Of a DNA stretch of 10,917 nt, positions 6,221 to 10,917 are shown one piece after another; the stretch's first letter is position 1, and each line of letters starts with the position of its first letter. The stretch comes from Hyphomicrobiales bacterium (lineage in GTDB: Bacteria; Pseudomonadota; Alphaproteobacteria; Rhizobiales; Xanthobacteraceae). The DNA lies in NCBI GenBank assembly GCA_016201085.1, contig JACQDO010000019.1, forward strand, positions 1 through 10,917. Direction: 5' to 3'. A program made the position numbers and the translations under genes. The notes beneath the pieces are model-generated. The model ran no database searches. It was not told where the DNA came from and was given only the letters and a program-made list of their open reading frames with translations.

Positions 6221-7291
6221 TCAGGCCACCTGCACCGAGGCGCCGGTGGCGGCTACTTCCGGATCGGTCTCGCACATCACGCGATTGCGGCCGTGCCGCT
6301 TGGCGGCATAGAGGCAGGCATCGGTGCGCTCGATGAAGGTCTGCGCGCTGTCGCTCTTGTGCAGCGTGGCGACGCCGACCGAAATCGTCACCCGGCCGAG
6401 ATGTTCGCCGGTCGAGCGTTTCATGAGTTCCTTGGTCATCACCGCGCGGCGGATGTGATCGGCAACCGTAATCGCCGAGCGCAGCACGGTATTGGGCAGC
6501 ACGATGGCGAATTCCTCGCCGCCGTAGCGCGCCGCGGTATCCTGGCCCTTGACGTTCTGCTTCACCGACATCGCCACCAGACGCAGCACCTGGTCGCCGG
6601 TGAGGTGGCCGAAGCTGTCGTTGAAATTCTTGAAATGATCGATGTCGGTCATCATCAGCGACAGCGGCTCGTTCTTGGCGCGCGCGTCGGCGATGGCGTC
6701 ATCGAGCGTGGTGTCGAAGAATTTGCGGTTGGCGAGCTGGGTCAGCGGATCGGTCAAGCTCTCGGTGCGCACCGCTTCGAGGTTTTCCTGCAGCGTGTCG
6801 ATTTCCTGCTTGGAGGCGTGCAGCCGCTGTTCCAGCTTCTGGTTGGAGGCTTCCATCTCCTTGGCGGTCTGCACCAGGCCTTCGACAATGGCGCGCAGGC
6901 CCTCGCGGTCCTTGGAATTGCCGAGCTTCTCGCTCATGTCGGCGAGGCTCTCGGTGTAGCTGTTGGCCGAGCCGGCGGCGGCGTCGATCATCGCCATCAC
7001 CTGCTCGATTTCGCCCATCACCTGATGGCCGACCTTGTCGATGCGGTCGGTCAGCCGGGTCGGCGACAGATAGGTTTCGTAGATCTGCTCGATATCGGCG
7101 TCGGTCAGCGCGCCGCTCTGCTGCAATGTCTCGTTGATCTTCTGGTTGAGCGAAGGGTGGTAGCCGGTGGCGTAGGCGTACCAGACCTCGTAATTGCGCG
7201 GGCTGGCTGCCTGGCGCAGCGCCTTGATCTGGCCAAGCGCGATTTCAGCGAACGCCATCGTGCGTTCGTGTTCAGCGGCATGCCCAGTCAT
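6221..7291 (-). CDS. GGDEF-domain diguanylate cyclase
   Basis: A 356-residue soluble enzyme predicted to make cyclic di-GMP from two GTP. An N-terminal helical region (about 10-125, with NYEVWYAYATGYHPSLN at 33-49) is followed by a coiled coil (about 141-178) that probably dimerises the enzyme. The GGDEF domain begins at SLTDPLTQLANRKFF, with the metal-site Asp216 in MTDIDHFK and the active loop RYGGEEF (255-261). The inhibitory I-site RxxD is KGQD here (248-251), so product inhibition may be weak. ATG 7291 is chosen because the family-like sequence begins there and a G-run lies 8 bases upstream. A GTG at 7366 in frame would add 25 residues and has no ribosome binding site. No signal peptide or membrane segment is seen. 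It lies downstream of the helicase on the same strand, 186 bases away. Confidence 0.92.
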   Translation of the reverse strand: MTGHAAEHERTMAFAEIALGQIKALRQAASPRNYEVWYAYATGYHPSLNQKINETLQQSGALTDADIEQIYETYLSPTRLTDRIDKVGHQVMGEIEQVMAMIDAAAGSANSYTESLADMSEKLGNSKDREGLRAIVEGLVQTAKEMEASNQKLEQRLHASKQEIDTLQENLEAVRTESLTDPLTQLANRKFFDTTLDDAIADARAKNEPLSLMMTDIDHFKNFNDSFGHLTGDQVLRLVAMSVKQNVKGQDTAARYGGEEFAIVLPNTVLRSAITVADHIRRAVMTKELMKRSTGEHLGRVTISVGVATLHKSDSAQTFIERTDACLYAAKRHGRNRVMCETDPEVAATGASVQVA

Positions 7292-7477
7292 CTGGCAAAC
7301 CCCCGTCCCGTCAGCGGCGGACTTGAAATGTCCCTCCGCGCGCGGCCGGTGGGCCGAGCGCGTCACGCCAGATGAGACGGTATGGCAGGGAGGTGAATCA
7401 GCGGTAAATTAGCGATACAGCTCGCCGCTATAATTTGCCGCACGCCTAGCGAGTATACAGGAAAAATTCGTCTAGAA
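7292..7477. other. Gap between helicase stop and GGDEF start
   Basis: These 186 bases contain no gene that I can support. The half nearest the helicase (about 7400-7477) is AT-rich for this genome. It contains TATACT and TATAGC on the minus strand, either of which could be a -10 element, but neither has a convincing -35 element at the right distance. A short inverted repeat tagcg/cgcta (around 7410-7430) has no T-run, so I do not call a terminator. Confidence 0.5.
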
Positions 7478-8881
7478 TCAGGCTTTTAAGGTCACCGGGC
7501 GTAGCAGGAAGGCAGGCAGGTGGCTGCCGTCGGACTCTTCGCTTGCGTCATGATGCGGGCGCTCTTTGTGGGTGCGCGGCTTGGTGGCGTGGCCGCCAGT
7601 TTTGTCGGCGCGCTGCCGCGGCTGCTGCTCGCCATGGCGTTCGCCGCGATGCGGCCGCTCGCCGTGGCTGCTTTTGCCATGACTGCTTTTGCCGTGGCCG
7701 CGCTCGCCATGACTGCGTTCTGGCCTTGGCGGCCGGCTTTCGTGCGTCTCGGTGGCAGCCGGCGCGCCCATCCAGGGGATTTGCTGGCCGGTCAGCCGCT
7801 CGATCGCGGCCACCGCCTTGCCGTCGATCGGCGTGACGATGGTGATGGCGGTGCCGGTGAGGCCGGCGCGACCGGTGCGACCGATGCGATGGATGTAATC
7901 GTCCGGATGGTGCGGGACGTCGAAATTGAAAATATGGCTGACGGCGGGGATATCGAGCCCGCGGGCGGCAACGTCGGAGGCGATCAGCAGCTTGGCCTCG
8001 CCGTTGCGGAAGGCATCGAGCGCGGCCGTGCGCGCCGACTGGTCGAGATCGCCGTGCAAGGCGACGGCGTTGAACTTGTGGCGCAGCAGCGAGCGGTGCA
8101 GCAGCGCCACCTCGCGCTTGCGGTTGCAGAACACGATGGCGTTCTTGAAGCCGTCGGCCGAGCGGATCAGGTTGCGCAGCGTCTCGCGCTTGTCGGCCGG
8201 ATCGCGGCCGGTGGCGACTTGCAGCTGAGTGATGGTAGTAGCGGCGGTGGCCGGCTTGGAGACTTCGACGCGCACCGGATTGTGCAGGAAATTATCGGCG
8301 ATGCGCTGGATTTCCGGCGGCATGGTGGCGGTGAAGAACAGCGTCTGGCGCGTGAACGGCACCAGCTTGCCGATGCGCTCGATGTCGGGGATGAAACCCA
8401 TGTCGAGCATGCGGTCGGCTTCGTCGATCACCAGCAGTTCGACGCCGGAGAGCAGCAGGCGTCCGCGTTCGGAATGATCGAGCAGGCGGCCGGGTGTGGC
8501 GATCAGTACGTCGACGCCGCGCACCAGCTTGGCGTCCTGATCGCCGAACGACACGCCGCCGATGATCAGCGCGACCGAAAGCTTGTGGTTCTTGCCGTAT
8601 TTGATGAACTGCTCTTCGACCTGCGCGGCCAGTTCGCGCGTCGGTTCCAGGATGAGCGTGCGCGGCATGCGGGCGCGCGCGCGGCCCTTTTCCAGCATGG
8701 TGAGCATCGGCAGCACGAAGGCAGCGGTCTTGCCGGTGCCGGTCTGCGCAATGCCGAGCACGTCGCGGCGGGCGAGCACGTGCGGAATGGCTTGGTCTTG
8801 GATGGGGGTGGGCGTCTTATAGCCGGCCGATGAGATGGCCGAGATAACTTTTTCGGACAAGCCGAGATGAGAAAAGGCCAT
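7478..8881 (-). CDS. DEAD-box RNA helicase, RhlE type
   Basis: A 467-residue ATP-dependent RNA helicase, likely in ribosome assembly or mRNA turnover. Motifs in order are Q motif GYKTPTPIQDQAIP (20-33), motif I AQTGTGKT (45-52), Ia PTRELA (80-85), Ib TPGRLLDH (129-136), II DEAD (153-156), III TAT (184-186), IV IVFCN, V DVAARGLDIP (303-312) and VI HRIGRTGR (331-338). The start of the core, AFSHLGLSEKVISAI, is RhlE-like. After about residue 375 comes a His/Gly/Lys/Arg-rich disordered tail containing five 5-residue repeats (387-411), probably an RNA-binding extension. The start ATG 8881 follows TGAGG with TTAT between. A promoter is seen about 100 bases upstream, leaving a leader of roughly 94 bases. 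Long 5' leaders are typical of cold-induced helicase genes, but no cold regulation is shown here. Confidence 0.95.
   Translation of the reverse strand: MAFSHLGLSEKVISAISSAGYKTPTPIQDQAIPHVLARRDVLGIAQTGTGKTAAFVLPMLTMLEKGRARARMPRTLILEPTRELAAQVEEQFIKYGKNHKLSVALIIGGVSFGDQDAKLVRGVDVLIATPGRLLDHSERGRLLLSGVELLVIDEADRMLDMGFIPDIERIGKLVPFTRQTLFFTATMPPEIQRIADNFLHNPVRVEVSKPATAATTITQLQVATGRDPADKRETLRNLIRSADGFKNAIVFCNRKREVALLHRSLLRHKFNAVALHGDLDQSARTAALDAFRNGEAKLLIASDVAARGLDIPAVSHIFNFDVPHHPDDYIHRIGRTGRAGLTGTAITIVTPIDGKAVAAIERLTGQQIPWMGAPAATETHESRPPRPERSHGERGHGKSSHGKSSHGERPHRGERHGEQQPRQRADKTGGHATKPRTHKERPHHDASEESDGSHLPAFLLRPVTLKA
7649..7723. repeat. Five 15-bp tandem repeats in the helicase tail
   Basis: Five adjacent 15-base units at 7649, 7664, 7679, 7694 and 7709 encode, on the minus strand in protein order, PERSH, GERGH, GKSSH, GKSSH and GERPH. 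Two units (7664 and 7679) differ at only three bases, which points to recent duplication. The reading frame is kept, so copy number can vary without breaking the helicase. Confidence 0.85.
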
Positions 8882-8981
8882 ATAACCTCAGGCAATGATC
8901 GTCCCGGGTCCGCGCCGGACATGAAAACCAGTTGCAATGCGCGGGGGACGGTCGAATCTTCGTTCGCACCGGTTAGCCGGG

Positions 8982-9009
8982 AACATAGGCCCGAAAGGGC
9001 CAAAGTCAA
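8982..9009 (-). promoter_or_regulatory. Sigma-70-like promoter of the DEAD-box helicase
   Basis: On the minus strand, TTGACT (9009-9004) and TATGTT (8987-8982) are separated by 16 bases, a good match to alphaproteobacterial housekeeping promoters. The expected transcript start is near 8975. The spacer itself holds a perfect inverted repeat ggccc-gaaa-gggcc (8988-9001), which could be an operator or chance. Confidence 0.65.
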
Positions 9010-9062
9010 TGTGCGAGGGTGCTATAAGTCGTATTAATTCTTAATGTTTTCGGCCTTTTTCC

Positions 9063-9230
9063 GTCATTCCGGGACGCGCCACCCAAGTCGGCTATAGCCG
9101 ACTTGGGCGTTTAAACACCGCCGATCTCGGGTAAACCCGAGATCGGGGGGCGCGGACCCGGAATCCAGATAAGTTCGCGGGTGTTTTCTGGATTCCGGGT
9201 TCGCTCGTTTCACTCGCGCCCCGGAATGAC
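9063..9230. repeat. 168-bp composite palindromic repeat with three inner hairpins
   Basis: The outer ends are gtcattccgg (9063-9072) and ccggaatgac (9221-9230), a perfect 10-bp inverted repeat. Inside are three perfect palindromes. The first, at 9082-9107, has 13+13 bases and no loop. The second has arms 9121-9131 and 9136-9146 and the loop taaa. The third has arms 9156-9168 and 9188-9200 and a 19-base loop. Together they could fold as a multi-branch cruciform or RNA. The gtcattccgg ends and ggattccgg-type arms recall intergenic repeats spread through Bradyrhizobium and Pseudolabrys-type genomes (from memory, not searched). It ends 24 bases before the hydrolase start codon. Confidence 0.9.
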
Positions 9231-9254
9231 CGAGGGGGTTATTTGGAGCCTAAA

Positions 9255-9956
9255 ATGGCGTCATCTTTACCGCTTGTGCTGGTTCCCGGGCTGCTGTGCA
9301 GCGCGCGCCTCTATGGGCCGCAGCTTGCCGCGCTGTGGCCGTACGGCCAGGTTGCCGTGGCCGATCACCGGAGCGACGCCGACATGGCTGCAATCGCCGC
9401 GCGCATTCTCAAGGATGCACCGGCCCGCTTCGCGCTCGCCGGCCTGTCGATGGGCGGCTACATCGCCTTCGCGATGCTGAGACTGGCGCCCGAGCGCATC
9501 GCGCGACTGGCGCTGCTCGATACCTCGGCGCGGCCGGATACGCCCGAACAGTCGGCGGGACGCCATACGCAGATCGCCATGGCGCAGGACGGCCGGTTTG
9601 ATGAAATTCCCGATCTGTCCATTCCGCGCTTCCTGCATCGTAATCGCCAGCAGGATGAACGGTTGACCGCGATCGTACGGCAGATGGCGCAAGAGACGGG
9701 ACCGGAGGCTTTCGTGCGCCAGCTCAACGCGATCCTGTCGCGGCCGGATTCGCGGCCGCTGCTGGCGAGCATCCACTGTCCGACGCTGGTGTTGGTCGGT
9801 GACGGCGATCTTGCGACACCGCCGGAGCTCAACAAGGAAATCGCCGACGGCATTTCGGGCTCGAAATATGTGGTGGTGCCGGACTGCGGGCATCTGTCCA
9901 CACTGGAGAAGCCGGAAGCGGTGAATGCGGCGATGGCCGAGTGGCTGGGCGGTTGA
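9255..9956 (+). CDS. Alpha/beta-fold hydrolase
   Basis: A 233-residue single-domain alpha/beta hydrolase, cytosolic with no signal peptide. The catalytic triad can be read as Ser65 in the elbow GLSMGG (63-68), Asp185 in LVGDGDLATPPE (180-191) and His213 in PDCGHLSTLEKP (209-220). The oxyanion-side LVLVPGLLCSARLYGPQ opens the protein. The substrate cannot be told; esterase, lactonase or thioesterase activity is possible. ATG 9255 is chosen because GGAG (9245-9248) sits 6 bases upstream; a TTG at 9243 would add four residues. The methyltransferase gene follows on the same strand after about 50 bases, so the two may share a transcript. A neighbouring pobA-like gene hints at aromatic catabolism, but the sequence is not specific enough to call a pathway enzyme such as PcaD. 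Confidence 0.92.
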   Translation: MASSLPLVLVPGLLCSARLYGPQLAALWPYGQVAVADHRSDADMAAIAARILKDAPARFALAGLSMGGYIAFAMLRLAPERIARLALLDTSARPDTPEQSAGRHTQIAMAQDGRFDEIPDLSIPRFLHRNRQQDERLTAIVRQMAQETGPEAFVRQLNAILSRPDSRPLLASIHCPTLVLVGDGDLATPPELNKEIADGISGSKYVVVPDCGHLSTLEKPEAVNAAMAEWLGG

Positions 9957-10007
9957 GACGATGAGCGAACCGTTGCACACATTGCGCGTTGCTATGGTGG
10001 GATGATC

Positions 10008-10496
10008 ATGTCCGAAACCCGCGACAATGCCGGCGTGATCGCGCCGCCGCCGCTGCTGGCGTTGGCGGCGGTCGTCATTGGGCTGGCGCTCGACTGGCTG
10101 CTGCCGGCCTATGTGCTGAGCGTGCTGCTCACAATGTCCGATCGCATCGTCATCGGCGCACTGCTGATTGCTGCCGGGCTCGGGCTCGCCGTTTCCGCCC
10201 TTGGGTTATTCAGGTCGGCCGGCACCCATGCCGAGCCTTGGAAGCCGTCGACGACGCTGGTGACCGAAGGCATCTTCAAGTGGCTGCGCAATCCGATGTA
10301 TGTCGGCCTCATCTTCATCCTGGCCGGTGTGTCCATCCTGCTTGCATCGGACTGGATGCTGGTGATGACAATCGTATTCGCGCCGGTGATCCATTTCGGG
10401 GTGGTCAAGCGCGAGGAGCGCTATCTCGAAGCGAAATTCGGCGAGGCTTACCGGCAATACAAAGCACGCGTGCAGCGTTACGGACTGCCGTTCTGA
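10008..10496 (+). CDS. Membrane methyltransferase of the ICMT/phospholipid methyltransferase type
   Basis: A 162-residue integral membrane protein with about four hydrophobic segments (roughly 13-41, 47-69, 98-114 and 116-135). The C-terminal half carries the motifs of isoprenylcysteine carboxyl methyltransferase-like and PEMT-like enzymes: LVTEGIFKWLRNPMYVG (84-100) and KREERYLEAKFGEAYRQY (134-151), which form the S-adenosylmethionine site in the family. Bacteria do not prenylate proteins as eukaryotes do, so the methyl acceptor is unknown and may be a lipid or small molecule. ATG 10008 is preferred because GTGGG (9997-10001) is 6 bases upstream; ATG 10002 in the same frame has no spacing from it and would add two residues. 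A 14-codon frame at 9961 ends across ATG 10002 and may be chance. Confidence 0.88.
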   Translation: MSETRDNAGVIAPPPLLALAAVVIGLALDWLLPAYVLSVLLTMSDRIVIGALLIAAGLGLAVSALGLFRSAGTHAEPWKPSTTLVTEGIFKWLRNPMYVGLIFILAGVSILLASDWMLVMTIVFAPVIHFGVVKREERYLEAKFGEAYRQYKARVQRYGLPF

Positions 10497-10526
10497 AATG
10501 TGCCATTCTTTCCGCGCTTCGTCCCT

Positions 10527-10555
10527 TTGCTCGGCAGAAAGCGGACGCGTATAGC
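10527..10555 (+). promoter_or_regulatory. Candidate sigma-70-like promoter of the pobA-like gene
   Basis: TTGCTC (10527-10532) and TATAGC (10550-10555) are separated by 17 bases, with an expected transcript start near 10562 and a leader of about 25 bases. It lies in the 90-base gap after the membrane methyltransferase, so the pobA-like gene can be transcribed on its own. I see no clear operator for a PobR-type regulator. Confidence 0.5.
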
Positions 10556-10586
10556 AGCCAAAACATTTGTCGGGGAGGCTTAGCTC

Positions 10587-10917
10587 ATGCGCACGCAGGT
10601 CGGGATCATCGGAGCGGGGCCGGCCGGACTGATGCTGGCGCGCCTGCTGCACATGCAGGGCATCTCGTCGATCATCGTCGAGAACCGCAGTCGCGAATAC
10701 ATCGAGAATCGCATCCGCGCCGGCCTGATCGAGGACTGGGCCGCCAACCTGCTGATCGACGTCGGCGTCGGCGCGCGCATGCAGGCCGAGGGCATGCTGC
10801 ATTGGGGCATCAACATCGGTATCAACGGCGAGCTGCACCGCATCGATTTCAAGAAGCGTGTCCTTCACAGCGCGAGGATAATCGATTTGTTCGAAGCCTT
10901 TCAACTGCGCTTTGTTA
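10587..10917 (+). CDS. pobA: 4-hydroxybenzoate 3-monooxygenase-like flavoprotein, 5' part, possibly interrupted
   Basis: The N-terminal 110 codons of a flavin monooxygenase resembling PobA, which turns 4-hydroxybenzoate into protocatechuate with NADPH and oxygen. The start ATG 10587 follows GGGGAGG (10572-10578) with 8 bases between. MRTQVGIIGAGPAGLMLARLL contains the FAD-binding GxGxxG (9-14), and NRIRAGLIE holds Arg44, a FAD/NADPH contact in Pseudomonas PobA. HRIDFKK (84-90) still fits. PobA proteins then continue with a GKxVTVYGQxEV-type segment that contains a flavin contact (Gln102 in Pseudomonas PobA). Here the frame instead reads RVLHSARIIDLFEAF to the window edge, and the last 57 bases have 26 G+C. 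The frame has no stop, so the gene may be broken by an insertion or rearrangement, or may belong to a divergent homologue. Confidence 0.7.
   Translation, partial: MRTQVGIIGAGPAGLMLARLLHMQGISSIIVENRSREYIENRIRAGLIEDWAANLLIDVGVGARMQAEGMLHWGINIGINGELHRIDFKKRVLHSARIIDLFEAFQLRFV

Larger units (their letters stand above)
8882..9254. other. Divergent intergenic region between helicase and hydrolase
   Basis: This gap of 373 bases holds the helicase ribosome binding site, its leader and its promoter (8982-9009, minus). An AT-rich stretch follows at about 9020-9060, and then the composite palindromic repeat at 9063-9230. The leader also contains gtcccggg at 8901-8908 and the small inverted repeat gtccg-cgc-cggac (8908-8920), which resemble the ends of the repeats near sufS and may be a decayed copy. 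I see no convincing plus-strand promoter for the hydrolase. No protein-coding frame in it looks real. Confidence 0.6.

Noticed and set aside
6293..7375. A 360-codon open frame on the plus strand
   Set aside because: It mirrors the GGDEF gene. The translation is His/Arg/Gly-rich without domains, and the minus-strand protein has a clear GGEEF core.
7520..8833. A 437-codon open frame on the plus strand
   Set aside because: It is antisense to the DEAD-box helicase, whose motifs are all present on the other strand; a composition artefact.

Overview
The window reads as a GC-rich alphaproteobacterial chromosome, most likely of the order Hyphomicrobiales (Bradyrhizobium, Rhodopseudomonas or Pseudolabrys-like). 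The reasons are the protein sequences, the order sufB-C-D-S-sufT-iscA-tfoX, and palindromic intergenic repeats with gtcccgg/ccgggac or gtcattccgg/ccggaatgac ends. The genus is an inference. The window starts inside sufB and ends inside a pobA-like gene.

Positions 1-6217 (+ strand) hold a suf iron-sulfur cluster assembly operon. It runs sufB (C-terminal end only), a two-gene foreign insert, sufC, sufD, sufS, a DUF59/MIP18 gene (sufT-like), an IscA/SufA A-type carrier and a TfoX N-terminal-domain gene. sufC/sufD and sufS/sufT overlap at their stop and start codons. SufB, SufC and SufD form the scaffold complex, SufS supplies sulfur, and the A-type carrier and SufT act in cluster delivery and maturation.

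The main oddity is at about 370-1548. A ParA-type ATPase gene and a small unrecognised gene sit exactly between the sufB stop and the sufC start. They have clearly lower GC and use AGA and ATA codons unlike the flanks. The end of the parA-like frame looks out of frame with the sequence that follows, which suggests a frameshift or deletion near 1095-1106. A second intrusion, a pair of 47-bp palindromic repeats, lies between sufD and sufS. It forms a 48-codon reading frame that touches both the sufD stop and the sufS start.

Positions 6221-8881 (- strand) hold a DEAD-box RNA helicase (RhlE type, with a 5 x 15-bp tandem repeat in its tail) and, downstream, a GGDEF diguanylate cyclase that runs convergently into tfoX. 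A good sigma-70-like promoter for the helicase lies at 8982-9009. Positions 9063-9230 are a 168-bp composite palindromic repeat.

Positions 9255-10917 (+ strand) hold an alpha/beta hydrolase, a small membrane methyltransferase of the isoprenylcysteine/phospholipid methyltransferase type, and the 5' part of a 4-hydroxybenzoate 3-monooxygenase-like gene with its own promoter. Its match to PobA breaks off near 10857, together with a drop in GC. No rRNA, tRNA, CRISPR array, transposase or integrase was seen.
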